Shown: positions 33,929 through 42,743, numbered from the stretch's first letter. The stretch is DNA of 64,000 bases from Arcicella sp040387735 (GCA_040387735.1 JAZKDE010000138.1:14551-78550); one strand, 5' to 3'. Numbers and translations are program-made. The notes: generated by a model from the letters alone, not told the origin.

Positions 33929-35056
33929 ATGCAAACAAACTATAAAATTCAAGGAACGCCCAACAGTCCAGTGTTGGTTTTTTCTAACTCATTGGGTTCA
34001 GAAATGATGATGTGGGACGAAGTTGTCCCATATTTACTTCCCTATTTCCGAGTTTTACAGTACGACACTCGTGGGCACGGGCGTAGTGAAATAACTCCAG
34101 AACCTTATACCATTGCTTTGTTGGGGCAAGATGTCATTGATTTATTAGACCAACTAAACATTCAAGAAGCCTATTTTTGCGGACTGTCAATGGGGGGATT
34201 AATTGGTCAATGGTTGGGTTTACACTATCCAAATCGCATCAAAAAACTCATTGTGTGCAATACAGGGGCAAAAATTGGTAACGACGAAAGATGGAACGGA
34301 CGCATTACAACTCTGAAAACTCACGGAATGCAAGCCATTGTGGAAGATACGATGGAAAGATGGTTTACCGAAGATTTTAGAGCAAAGAATCCCGAAAGAG
34401 TAGCTCAAACGCACGCCATGTTTTTACGTTGTAATGTAGAAGGGTATTGCAATTGTTGTGCCGCCATCCGTGATGCAGATTTTAGGGAAGAACTTCAAAA
34501 AGTATCTGTTGAGACTTTGGTCATTACGGGCGATGAAGACCCCGTAACCAATGTAGAACAAGCTGAATTTATTGCGAATGAAATTCCTGATTCTCACCTC
34601 AGAATTCTTCACGCTCGGCATTTATCGGCTACTGAATTACCCAAAGAATTTGCCGAAACTATTATTGAATTTATTGCAGGGCAAACAATTTTTGAAAAAG
34701 GGATGTATGTCAGACGTACCGTTTTGGGAAATGCTCACGTCGATAAAGCAAATGGTAATATCAATAGTTTTAATGCTGATTTTCAGGAATTTATCTCAAA
34801 ATATGCTTGGGGTGAAATCTGGACTCGTCCTGAATTGGGGAAACGTGAAAAAAGCCTAATTACTATGGCAATGCTCATTGCTTTGAACCGTCCAAACGAG
34901 TTCAAAATGCACGTAAAAGCTGCCTTCAACAATGGCGTAACCGTAGCCGAAATTAAAGAAGTAATTATGCAGTCAGCCATTTATTGTGGTTTGCCTGCCG
35001 CCAATGATGCCTTCCATTTGGCGATTGATGTTTTCAAAGAAAATGGCATCGTATAA
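33929..35056 (+). CDS. pcaL: Fused 3-oxoadipate enol-lactonase / 4-carboxymuconolactone decarboxylase
   Basis: This 375-residue bifunctional enzyme combines two consecutive steps. Residues 1-255 form an alpha/beta hydrolase with Ser87 in CGLSMGGLIG, the acid region VITGDEDPVTN and the base region LHARHLSATE, which is PcaD. Residues from about 262 form the small alpha-helical PcaC decarboxylase with RRTVLGNAHVDKA, WGEIWTRPELGKREKSL and MQSAIYCGLPAANDAFHL. Such PcaD-PcaC fusions are known as PcaL in actinobacteria and others. The order here is lactonase first, as in those. Decarboxylation would precede lactone hydrolysis in the pathway. Confidence 0.92.
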   Translation: MQTNYKIQGTPNSPVLVFSNSLGSEMMMWDEVVPYLLPYFRVLQYDTRGHGRSEITPEPYTIALLGQDVIDLLDQLNIQEAYFCGLSMGGLIGQWLGLHYPNRIKKLIVCNTGAKIGNDERWNGRITTLKTHGMQAIVEDTMERWFTEDFRAKNPERVAQTHAMFLRCNVEGYCNCCAAIRDADFREELQKVSVETLVITGDEDPVTNVEQAEFIANEIPDSHLRILHARHLSATELPKEFAETIIEFIAGQTIFEKGMYVRRTVLGNAHVDKANGNINSFNADFQEFISKYAWGEIWTRPELGKREKSLITMAMLIALNRPNEFKMHVKAAFNNGVTVAEIKEVIMQSAIYCGLPAANDAFHLAIDVFKENGIV

Positions 35057-35102
35057 AGTATCTTATCATTAACCGCTTACAACAACATTTCGCTAATAAA
35101 AA

Positions 35103-36293
35103 ATGAAACATATTAAAACCCAAGTTGGTATTATCGGAGCAGGCCCTGCTGGGCTTACGCTTGCACATTGGTTAAAACAAAATGGAATTGAGGCTGTAAT
35201 TCTCGAAAACAGAAGTCGTGAGTACGCAGAATCACGGGTAAGAGCAGGATTATTAGAACAAAATACCGTTGATATTTATAAGCAATTAGGACTTGCGGAG
35301 AGACTCATTAAAGAAGGTCAAGAGCATCACGGTGTTTATTTGAACTTTGATGGCAAAAGAATTAGAGTACCTTTTGGTAAACTCACAGGAGGTCGAAATA
35401 TCACTATTTACGGCCAACAAGAAGTGGTAAAAGACCTTACTGAAGCATGGTTAGCGGGAGGAGAAGAAATATACTTTGAGGCAACAGCTACGGAAATCGA
35501 AGGTTTTGAAGGAGATAGCCCCAAAATTCACTTTGAATATCAAGGAGAAGAGGGCGTTTTAGAATGTGATTTTGTAGCGGCTTGTGATGGCTTTCATGGT
35601 ATTGGTCGTAAAACATTACCAACCGATTCTTTCAACGAGTTTTCAATAACTTATCCATTTAGTTGGTTGGGTATTTTAGCGAATGTTGCTCCATCTTCAG
35701 AAGAATTGATTTATGCTTATCACGAAAATGGTTTTGCCTTGCATAGTTTACGATCAGAAAAAGTTAGTCGCCTTTACCTTCAAGTAGATAACGATGACCA
35801 TATTGATAATTGGTCAGATGAAAGAATTTGGAAAGAACTCTCAATTCGCTTAGGTACAGAAGGTTGGACGTTGAATTCGGGGCCAATATTTGAAAAGAGT
35901 ATTACGCCAATGCGAAGTTTTTTTACCGATAATATGCAGTCGGGAAGATTATTTTTAGCGGGAGATGCGGCACATATTGTTCCGCCAACGGGTGGAAAAG
36001 GTTTAAATTTAGCCGTAGCTGATGTTAAGCATTTAGTTGATGGATTAGTCGATTTCTACAAAAATAATTCAATGGCAGGTTTAGATAATTATTCAAAAAT
36101 TGCCTTAAAACGTATTTGGAGAGCTCAAGATTTTTCAAACTTTATGACCACATTATTTCACAAACAAGATGAACATGGGTCTTTCACATACCATCTTCAA
36201 AAAGCTAAATTTGACTACATCAGTATATCAGAAGCTTATGCTGCTACCATTGCTGAAAATTACGTAGGCTTGCCCTTTGATTCTTTTAGTTAA
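35103..36293 (+). CDS. pobA: 4-hydroxybenzoate 3-monooxygenase
   Basis: This 396-residue flavoprotein hydroxylates 4-hydroxybenzoate to protocatechuate, feeding PcaHG. The FAD motif GAGPAG (12-17) is followed by ESRVRAGLLEQ, a segment characteristic of PobA. The second FAD motif is GDAAHIVPPTGGKGLNLA near residue 287, very close to the PobA consensus. The substrate-binding Tyr-containing segment is present (FSITYPFSWLG), and the length is normal. It lies inside the pca operon, between the lactonase fusion and the CoA-transferase, 46 bases after the former. Confidence 0.93.
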   Translation: MKHIKTQVGIIGAGPAGLTLAHWLKQNGIEAVILENRSREYAESRVRAGLLEQNTVDIYKQLGLAERLIKEGQEHHGVYLNFDGKRIRVPFGKLTGGRNITIYGQQEVVKDLTEAWLAGGEEIYFEATATEIEGFEGDSPKIHFEYQGEEGVLECDFVAACDGFHGIGRKTLPTDSFNEFSITYPFSWLGILANVAPSSEELIYAYHENGFALHSLRSEKVSRLYLQVDNDDHIDNWSDERIWKELSIRLGTEGWTLNSGPIFEKSITPMRSFFTDNMQSGRLFLAGDAAHIVPPTGGKGLNLAVADVKHLVDGLVDFYKNNSMAGLDNYSKIALKRIWRAQDFSNFMTTLFHKQDEHGSFTYHLQKAKFDYISISEAYAATIAENYVGLPFDSFS

Positions 36294-36372
36294 TTCGCTT
36301 TTCAGTGTGAGCAAAAGCAAAGGTGAATAGAGTTGAGTTTAATAAAAGAGAAATAGACTTTAAAAATATTTT

Positions 36373-37719
36373 ATGAAACAAGTTCCAATTATTGATTTAG
36401 AAACCGCCGCTAAAATGGTAAAAGATGGTGATACATTGCTACAAGGCGGTTTTGGTATGACAGGAAATCCCGTTCACTTAATGCACGCATTGGCTGAAAT
36501 TGGCACTAAAAATCTTACTTTCATTGGGAATAATACGGGCGAAGCAGGACTTGGCGGTGGTCGTTTATTAAGAAATGGACAACTCAAAAAGATGATTGGT
36601 TCATTTTTTACGTCTAATCCAGATGCAGTAAAAGCGGCTCAAAGCGGTGAAGTTGAATACGAACTTTTACCACAAGGCACACTTGCTGAAGCCATTCGTG
36701 CGGGTGGTGCGGGTATTGGTGGTTTTTACACGCCAACCTCGGCAGGTACATTAATTGCCAAAGGTCGAGAAACCAAGATTATTGATGGTGAAGAGCAAGT
36801 TTTTATCAAAGGAATTCGTGGAAATGTAGCCTTTATACGTGCTTGGAAAGCCGATACCGCAGGAAATTTACAGTACCGAATGACCGAAAATAATTTCAAT
36901 AAAGCAATGGCAACCGCCGCCGATTTAGTCATTGCCGAAGTTGAAGAAATTGTTCCAGTAGGGGAAATTGCTCCCGAATTTATTCACACGCAAGGCTGTT
37001 TTGTGGATTATTTGGTAGAAGCCAAAATCACCCTTGAAGATTTAGGTTCTTCGGCTTCGGTTTCATCTTCTAAAAAAGTGGATGAAAGTCGGATGAATAT
37101 GGCAAAACGTGCTTTGCAAGAACTACAAAAAGGCGATGTTGTAAATTTAGGAATTGGTATTCCGACCTTAGTAGCCGATTTAATTACGGAAGAACACGGT
37201 GTGATTTTACACACTGAAAACGGAATGTTAGGCGTTGGTCCAGTACCAACCGATGGCGGTGGAGCAATGGATTATCCTGTAAATGCGGGTAAAATTCCAG
37301 TAACGGCTTTGAAAGGAAGTAGCTATTTCGATAGTGCAGATTCTTTCGCTATGATTCGTGGAAAACACATTGATGTTGCCATTATGGGTGGTTTAGAATG
37401 TGACGAATCTGCTAATTTAGCCAATTGGGCAGTACCTAATAAACCACTTTTGGGCGTTGGTGGAGCAATGGATTTGGCAAAAGGAGCAAAACGTTTAATC
37501 ATCACCATGACGCATACAAATCCAGATGGTTCTGCTAAAATTGTTCCTACTTGCGTATTACCATTGACTGCCGCAGGAGTAGTTGATATGGTCATTACCG
37601 ATTTAGCCGTTTTTACTTATCCAGAAGGGAAATTGACACTAATTGAGTTAATGCCAAATGCTACTTTGGAAGAAGTAAGAGCAAAAACCAGTGCCAATTT
37701 TATTGAGAAATTAGGGTAG
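36373..37719 (+). CDS. pcaIJ: Fused 3-oxoadipate CoA-transferase (A+B subunits)
   Basis: This 448-residue protein joins both CoA-transferase subunits. The N-terminal part (about 1-225) has TLLQGGFGMTGNPVHLM and GNNTGEAGLGG, as in subunit A (PcaI). The C-terminal part (about 235-448) has NLGIGIPTLVADLI and the catalytic Glu in HTENGMLGVGP, as in subunit B (PcaJ). It transfers CoA from succinyl-CoA to 3-oxoadipate. A close homologue acting on acetoacetate (SCOT/AtoDA) cannot be excluded by sequence, but its operon position strongly favours the pca role. A palindromic hairpin follows before pcaF. Confidence 0.88.
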   Translation: MKQVPIIDLETAAKMVKDGDTLLQGGFGMTGNPVHLMHALAEIGTKNLTFIGNNTGEAGLGGGRLLRNGQLKKMIGSFFTSNPDAVKAAQSGEVEYELLPQGTLAEAIRAGGAGIGGFYTPTSAGTLIAKGRETKIIDGEEQVFIKGIRGNVAFIRAWKADTAGNLQYRMTENNFNKAMATAADLVIAEVEEIVPVGEIAPEFIHTQGCFVDYLVEAKITLEDLGSSASVSSSKKVDESRMNMAKRALQELQKGDVVNLGIGIPTLVADLITEEHGVILHTENGMLGVGPVPTDGGGAMDYPVNAGKIPVTALKGSSYFDSADSFAMIRGKHIDVAIMGGLECDESANLANWAVPNKPLLGVGGAMDLAKGAKRLIITMTHTNPDGSAKIVPTCVLPLTAAGVVDMVITDLAVFTYPEGKLTLIELMPNATLEEVRAKTSANFIEKLG

Positions 37720-37758
37720 GGTGTATTGTAAATTTGGAATAAAAATTAACTGTCGACA

Positions 37759-37792
37759 AACTTCCCGAAAGTTCTAAAACTTTCGGGAAGTT
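37759..37792 (+). repeat. Perfect 14-bp hairpin between pcaIJ and pcaF
   Basis: AACTTCCCGAAAGT (37759-37772) pairs with ACTTTCGGGAAGTT (37779-37792), with a 6-base loop. No T-tract follows, so it is more likely an mRNA-processing or stability hairpin than a terminator. The CCCGAA core resembles the terminator at 1688-1739. Confidence 0.6.
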
Positions 37793-37806
37793 AATACAAG
37801 AAACAA

Positions 37807-39015
37807 ATGAACCAGTCATATATCATAGATGCCATCAGAACGCCAATTGGTAGTTTTGGTGGAAGTTTATCAACCGTCAGAGCTGATGATTTAGCGGCTT
37901 TGACCATCAAAGAATTAGTCAAAAGAAACCCGAATATCCCCGTACAAATGATTGATGAGGTCATTCTCGGAAATCATAATCAAGCAGGAGAAGACAACCG
38001 AAATGTGGCTCGTATGGCAACATTATTGGCAGGTTTGCCATATACTGTTCCTGCTCAAACGGTCAATCGTCTTTGTGCTTCGGGAATGTCAGCGGTGGTT
38101 GATGCGTCTCGAAGTATTCAAGTTGGTGATACCGAAATTATGATTGCGGGTGGTATGGAACACATGACTCGTAGTCCTTGGGTAATTTCTAAAACGTCAA
38201 AACCATTCGGAAATGATGCTCAAATGTTTGATTCCAGCTTCGGATGGCGTTTTATCAATCCCTTGATGCAAAAAATGTACGGAACGGATGCGATGGGAAT
38301 GACGGCGGAAAACTTGGTAGAAATGTATAATATCAGCCGAGAAGACCAAGATTTATTTGCGTATAATTCACAGCAAAAAGCCGCAAAAGCTCAACAATCA
38401 GGCAGGTTTGCCGAAGAAATTATTGGCGTAGAAATTTCTCCGAAAAAAGGAGAAACTATTGTTTTTGACAAAGATGAATTTGTAAAACCAAGTTCTACGC
38501 TCGAAAAATTAGCGACGTTAAAACCTGCTTTCAAAAAAGAAGGAGGTAGCGTAACCGCAGGAAATGCCGCAGGTCTAAACGACGGTTCAATAGCCATGTT
38601 TTTAGCTTCTGAAAATGCCATCAAAACATACAATTTAACACCAAAAGCAAGAATTGTATCTTCGGCAATCGTGGGAGTAGAGCCAAGAATTATGGGAATT
38701 GGTCCTGTTGGTGCATCACAAAAAGCCCTCAAAAAAGCAGGATTAACCCTTGATGATATGGACGTTATTGAGTTTAACGAAGCCTTTGCTGCTCAGTGTT
38801 TAGCCGTTACTCGCAACTTAGGCATTGCCGATAACGACCCAAGAGTAAATCCAAACGGAGGTGCAATTGCTTTGGGACATCCCCTCGGAATGTCGGGAAC
38901 TCGCATCATCCAAACCGCAAGCATTGAATTGCAAAAACAAAGCAAAAAATACGCATTAATTTCCATGTGTATTGGTGTAGGAATGGGGTATGCCGTGATT
39001 ATTGAAAGAGTTTAA
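37807..39015 (+). CDS. pcaF: 3-oxoadipyl-CoA thiolase
   Basis: This 402-residue thiolase cleaves 3-oxoadipyl-CoA to succinyl-CoA and acetyl-CoA, the last step of the beta-ketoadipate pathway. The nucleophile is Cys90 in NRLCASGMSA. The base His358 is in IALGHPLGMSG and Cys388 is in SMCIGVGMG. EFNEAFAAQ is intact. A general acetyl-CoA acetyltransferase would look similar, so the specific name rests on its place at the end of the pca operon. It is 87 bases from pcaIJ, with a hairpin between. Confidence 0.87.
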   Translation: MNQSYIIDAIRTPIGSFGGSLSTVRADDLAALTIKELVKRNPNIPVQMIDEVILGNHNQAGEDNRNVARMATLLAGLPYTVPAQTVNRLCASGMSAVVDASRSIQVGDTEIMIAGGMEHMTRSPWVISKTSKPFGNDAQMFDSSFGWRFINPLMQKMYGTDAMGMTAENLVEMYNISREDQDLFAYNSQQKAAKAQQSGRFAEEIIGVEISPKKGETIVFDKDEFVKPSSTLEKLATLKPAFKKEGGSVTAGNAAGLNDGSIAMFLASENAIKTYNLTPKARIVSSAIVGVEPRIMGIGPVGASQKALKKAGLTLDDMDVIEFNEAFAAQCLAVTRNLGIADNDPRVNPNGGAIALGHPLGMSGTRIIQTASIELQKQSKKYALISMCIGVGMGYAVIIERV

Positions 39016-39035
39016 ATCATTAAATAAATTTATTT

Positions 39036-39113
39036 TTAATTGTATTACGGAGATATAAATTCTTTAAGTATTTGAATTTAAGATAATTGTGTCTTCGTAG
39101 TGTAATTAAATTA
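39036..39113. repeat. Imperfect inverted repeat downstream of pcaF
   Basis: The arm around 39036-39060 (AATTGTATTACGGAGATATAAATT) is partly complementary to that around 39086-39113 (AATTGTGTCTTCGTAGTGTAATT). The pairing has several mismatches. It shares GTCTTCGTAG with the hairpin at 25548-25602 and may be a decayed foldback element. Confidence 0.4.
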
Positions 39114-39120
39114 AAACAAA

Positions 39121-39148
39121 AAACGCCATAAAAATCTTTATGGCGTTT
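39121..39148. terminator. Bidirectional terminator between pcaF and OMP gene
   Basis: AAACGCCATAAA (39121-39132) pairs with TTTATGGCGTTT (39137-39148), with loop AATC. It is flanked by T-rich sequence in the leftward direction (GTTTTTTGTTTT). It separates the convergent pca operon and the outer membrane gene. Confidence 0.75.
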
Positions 39149-39180
39149 CTAAACACTTAAACTCTATATTATTAAAATCT

Positions 39181-39858
39181 TTACTTTCTTCTTTTACCAA
39201 ATTGATACGATAAACCTACTCTTAAAGCTAATCCTCCGTTAGAGGAAGCATTATTGAATGGCAATTGATAAGAGGTTTCTGCCGTAGCAATTATCTTTTT
39301 AGCAAGCACATAATTAACACCTGTTCTGGCAAAAGCAAAACCTTGAACACCTCGTTCTCTGTTATTATCATCGTCAAGAAATTGTCCAAATGGTCTATTA
39401 TCTCCAAAACGGCGATTCCCAAATCCATTTCCACCAACTCCACCGCCTAAACCAACGTAAGGTTGTAAACGTCGGCTCTTGAATGGCATCCAATTGACTC
39501 CTAAAGATGCTTGATTTCTGGTAAAAGTTGAACTACGAATACCATTTCCCTGAACTTCCCCAACCAATGAGAGACGATTTGTAAAACCATACTCTACTCG
39601 TAATCCCATTGTTCCTCCACCATTATCTCCAGTACTATTATCGAAAGAGATAAGTCCTCCACCCATTACTCCCAATCTCAAGAAGGCTGGTTTTAGTAAA
39701 TTGAAGCTGCTTTTCTTCTTGGTAGAATCTTTAGAGATTTTTTTTTCTAATACAGAACCAAAAATAGGTTCCGATTTAATTTCCTGTGCTTGAGAATTTG
39801 CAATTACAGTGAACAATATAAGACCAGTCAAGGTCTTTTTGAGACTTGAAATATTCAT
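39181..39858 (-). CDS. Outer membrane beta-barrel protein
   Basis: This 225-residue protein has a signal peptide (about 1-25, ending NSQAQ), a short basic linker (SKDSTKKKSSFNL) and alternating aromatic beta-strands typical of a small porin-like barrel (LRVEYGFTNRLSLVGEVQ, RLQPYVGLGGGVGG). It ends in the outer membrane signature LRVGLSYQFGKRRK. It lies 39 bases after the larger barrel protein gene and points the same way, so both probably belong to the ECF sigma factor unit. No specific function can be assigned; it is probably a structural or sensor barrel. Confidence 0.75.
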   Translation of the reverse strand: MNISSLKKTLTGLILFTVIANSQAQEIKSEPIFGSVLEKKISKDSTKKKSSFNLLKPAFLRLGVMGGGLISFDNSTGDNGGGTMGLRVEYGFTNRLSLVGEVQGNGIRSSTFTRNQASLGVNWMPFKSRRLQPYVGLGGGVGGNGFGNRRFGDNRPFGQFLDDDNNRERGVQGFAFARTGVNYVLAKKIIATAETSYQLPFNNASSNGGLALRVGLSYQFGKRRK

Positions 39859-39897
39859 CTTGTTGATATGATGGTTAATGATTAGATATTTTTTAAA

Positions 39898-41100
39898 TTA
39901 GTTGCCAAACCGATAACTTACACCCACACGACCTCCCAGAATCAATGGAGTGTCAAATAAATCAGTATTGTTCAACTGCGACTGTAAATACGCTTCGGCA
40001 TTCATTGCCAAACGATTCGTTAGGAAAATATTAGCTCCTGCGTTTATTCCGAACATTTGTATAGTTGCTGCTCTGGAAATAATAGGTTTACTTTGATCTT
40101 CATAATGATAATAAATGTCATCATTATTATGTATTTGAATTGCCCAGTTTGCCCCAAAGTATGGCTTGAATTTTTCGCTAAACAAAAGGTTATAACGTAA
40201 ACCTAAACCAACTTTATAAGACGACGATTTACGAACTTCAACCCTATCTAATTGAGGAATCGTTCCATTTGGTCTTGGCGTAGGTGGTGTACCCATTAAC
40301 TGTTCAAAGCGTTCTCTCTTGTTAATATCAAATTTTTTGTTGTCAAAAAACAAGTTACTTTGTTGTAAATCAAGGACAACTCCCCAACGTTCTTGGCCTT
40401 TGCTATTGTGATAGCCAAATACTGTTCTCAGACCAATTTCATTACCACCACTATTTTCAAAGTCATCACCAAGAGGTTTTTGAATTCCTCCTACCAAACC
40501 AATACTCACCGATTTCGGAATTAACGAAAAATGATTTTCTGTAATTGATGAATCTTCTGGGAAAGCCTCACCTTTATATTTAGAAAAATCATTAGAAATT
40601 TTTATGTTTGAAGCACTCAGTACAGGTTCTTTTCCCGATAATTTATGAATTCCAACATATTTTTCTCTTTCTGTGATTATTTGGTTCTCAGTAGAGTTTT
40701 CTCCATATTTTTCGTAGTATATATTGTCTTGGTTATTTGATAAGTTATTTGAAAAGGGTACTCTTACTATTTGTTTTACTATTACCTGGCGATAAACTGT
40801 ATCGTGCAGAAAAACTTTTTGTGGGCTAATCTCAGGCTGTACTTTAATTTTCTGATACGCACTCACTAATCTATTTTCCAAAGTTTTTACTTGCTCTCTT
40901 GTCCGATTCAATTGATAGTAAAGTATGCTTGAAACCGTGAGCATTATGCCACCCACAGCGGGTAACGCCCACATGAGTCTTGTCAACTGACGTTTTAAGT
41001 CATGTCGCTCTAATTGTCCTTCCAAGGCTCGCCAGTCATTACCAGCGAAATTTGGGAGTTTTGAACTATATAAATTGTCAAAATCTTCTTGCTCTTCCAT
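39898..41100 (-). CDS. Membrane-anchored outer-membrane beta-barrel protein, probable anti-sigma-type partner
   Basis: This 400-residue protein has an unusual layout. Residues 1-42 are charged and cytoplasmic-looking (MEEQEDFDNLYSSKLPNF, then WRALEGQLERHDLKRQ). A single transmembrane helix follows at about 43-63 (LMWALPAVGGIMLTV), then a coiled-coil-like stretch (65-85) and a disordered linker. From about residue 195 the sequence turns into beta-barrel strands (IGLVGGIQKPLG, YKVGLGLRYNLLF) with the C-terminal GGRVGVSYRFGN. It lies 115 bases downstream of the ECF sigma factor gene, the usual place of an anti-sigma factor. The N-terminal region could bind the sigma factor while the barrel senses the envelope; this is inference. 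Confidence 0.65.
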   Translation of the reverse strand: MEEQEDFDNLYSSKLPNFAGNDWRALEGQLERHDLKRQLTRLMWALPAVGGIMLTVSSILYYQLNRTREQVKTLENRLVSAYQKIKVQPEISPQKVFLHDTVYRQVIVKQIVRVPFSNNLSNNQDNIYYEKYGENSTENQIITEREKYVGIHKLSGKEPVLSASNIKISNDFSKYKGEAFPEDSSITENHFSLIPKSVSIGLVGGIQKPLGDDFENSGGNEIGLRTVFGYHNSKGQERWGVVLDLQQSNLFFDNKKFDINKRERFEQLMGTPPTPRPNGTIPQLDRVEVRKSSSYKVGLGLRYNLLFSEKFKPYFGANWAIQIHNNDDIYYHYEDQSKPIISRAATIQMFGINAGANIFLTNRLAMNAEAYLQSQLNNTDLFDTPLILGGRVGVSYRFGN

Positions 41101-41215
41101 ATTTTTAAGAGATATTGAAAAATTCTCTACGATTAAAAAGGGGTTAAGAATTACTGAAAAATATTAGATTTTATCTAAACCAAATATCTAAAACCAACCG
41201 ACTTATGAATATATT

Positions 41216-41752
41216 TTACCGTTCACTAAACAGTATTAATTCTTGCAATTTTTTCCTCGCCTTGTGTAAGTTTGACAAAGAGGTACCAACGGTAATATTC
41301 AACATTTCTGCAATTTCCTTATGTTCATATCCCTCAATAACGTGAAGGTTAAAAACCGTTCTATACGCTGGCGATAGCTGTTGAATAAGATGCCCAATTT
41401 CTTCCACTGAAAATTTACCGAATAAATCCAACTCAAATCCAACGTCATGGGCTTCCATTAACTCCGCCGTCGGAACGTTTTGGTGAGATTTTCTGAGATG
41501 ATTGATACACGTATTAATTAGAATACGTTTAAACCAACTCACAAAAGGGTACTCGGGTTTATATTGGTCAATATTTGTAAAAACCTTCATAAAACCATCA
41601 TTTAATAATTCACGAGATGTATCAATATCAGCTACGTATCGTAAACATACCGACAAGCCAAAGCGATAAAAGCTTTCATAAAGCTCTCGCTGGGCATTTC
41701 GGTCGTTCTTACGACATTTTTTTAGAGTTTGTATTAATTGTTCGGTTCCCAT
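41216..41752 (-). CDS. ECF-type RNA polymerase sigma factor
   Basis: This 178-residue sigma-70 family protein has region 2 (LYESFYRFGLSVCLRYV to DGFMKVFTNIDQY, with FVSWFKRILINTCINHLR for -10 recognition) and region 4 (LSPAYRTVFNLHVIEGYEHKEIAEMLNITVGTSLSNL), separated by the usual short linker. Region 3 is absent, as in ECF factors. It heads the leftward unit with the two barrel proteins and is divergent from the giant cell-surface protein gene, with about 990 bases between. In this phylum ECF factors often control envelope or type IX secretion genes, but its targets are unknown. Confidence 0.93.
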   Translation of the reverse strand: MGTEQLIQTLKKCRKNDRNAQRELYESFYRFGLSVCLRYVADIDTSRELLNDGFMKVFTNIDQYKPEYPFVSWFKRILINTCINHLRKSHQNVPTAELMEAHDVGFELDLFGKFSVEEIGHLIQQLSPAYRTVFNLHVIEGYEHKEIAEMLNITVGTSLSNLHKARKKLQELILFSER

Positions 41753-42490
41753 CTGTATAAGATTACATGAATAATACTTTGGCTATTGCCTTCTAATGAG
41801 AAAATTTTAAAAAAAATATATGAATTGATTCATGATTCTCCATTTTGAGATTTTTGAAAGGAATTTGGTATTTATTCCCTTTTCGGAATGTTAATTTTAA
41901 TAAGAGGTAATTGATGACTAAGGTGTTGATTATTAGTAAGTTACTTCGGTAGTTACTTGTAGGTGTACCCGTTTTCTTGACGATACACTTTCTTTGTTCG
42001 TACTAAGGTTGCAAATAAACGATTCTCAAGGGACTCCGAATGAACTAAAATATATAAATTTTAGGAAAATAAATAACCTATCGTGATACTTATACTTAAA
42101 GTTGATTTTAATATCCGATTTTTAATATTTTACAAAAATTAAATTTTAAAATTTGTAACTACAAAATAATATTCTTTATATTTGCAAGTGAAAGCATACA
42201 ACTGTTAAGGAAAGCCTTCGCTCGCAAATAAAATTTATAACTTTTCGTAATTTTCCTTCCTTTACCTTAAAAGGTATCCTGTTCTGGCTATGTCCAATAT
42301 TTTGGATTTAATTCAGCAATTTTCCTTTTTATTTTATTGATTATTCAGATTGTTATACAACTCTGCTGGGATTTTTTTGGCATAATTTTCGCTAAACTGG
42401 CATGGTTTACATTTAAGACTTTTCAAAGCTGAAATTTGGTTTAAGTCGGTATTACTGTTATTTTTAAACTACCTTGTTATTATAAGGAGA
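41753..42490. other. Long intergenic region and leader upstream of the giant surface protein gene
   Basis: This is a very AT-rich region between the divergent sigma factor and giant cargo genes. I see no conserved gene up to 42490. A Bacteroidota-type promoter lies at 42152-42184, so the mRNA leader for the giant gene would be about 550 bases long, unusual for this size of intergenic space. A small ORF with a Shine-Dalgarno follows at 42491. Confidence 0.5.
42152..42184 (+). promoter_or_regulatory. Candidate promoter of the giant surface protein gene
   Basis: TTTG at 42152-42155, then 21 bases, then TATATTTG at 42177-42184, which matches both Bacteroidota boxes. Transcription would start near 42191, leaving a leader of about 550 bases. 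Confidence 0.5.
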
Positions 42491-42658
42491 ATGCAATTTA
42501 ATAGGTTAGTTATCAGTGTTTTAGCGTATAAAAAAGATTTAATTATTGTAATCCCAGAAAGGGTATTTCTTTTTGGCACAGTTTTGGAGGATTATTTAGA
42601 AAATCACTGTCTAAACTGCTTTGAGCCGATTATGTCTTTCTTGCTATCTAAATACTAA
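42491..42658 (+). CDS. Possible small leader ORF (55 aa)
   Basis: The ATG at 42491 is preceded by a good Shine-Dalgarno, AAGGAG, with a 2-base spacing, rare in this window. The frame runs 55 codons (begins MQFNRLVISVLAYKKD, has ENHCLNCFEP) to TAA at 42656. The stop lies inside an AT-rich hairpin with a T-run (42650-42670). It matches no known family. It may be a leader peptide controlling the downstream 13-kb gene, or chance. Confidence 0.3.
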   Translation: MQFNRLVISVLAYKKDLIIVIPERVFLFGTVLEDYLENHCLNCFEPIMSFLLSKY

Positions 42659-42670
42659 AAAAGTATTTTT
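42650..42670 (+). terminator. Terminator-like hairpin in the leader
   Basis: AAATACT (42650-42656) pairs with AGTATTT (42662-42668), followed by a run of Ts to 42670. It is short and AT-rich, so strength would be low. Its overlap with the small ORF stop codon is suggestive of attenuation. Confidence 0.3.
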
Positions 42671-42743
42671 AATAGCTTTTGAGACCGTATTAAAGCCTAA
42701 AGCAACAATACGTTTAGCGTAAAATTTATTAACTAAGCAACAG

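Noticed and set aside
36373..37719. Frameshift or assembly fusion of pcaI and pcaJ
   Set aside because: The frame is continuous with a plausible linker and both halves keep their catalytic motifs. Natural single-chain CoA-transferases are known.
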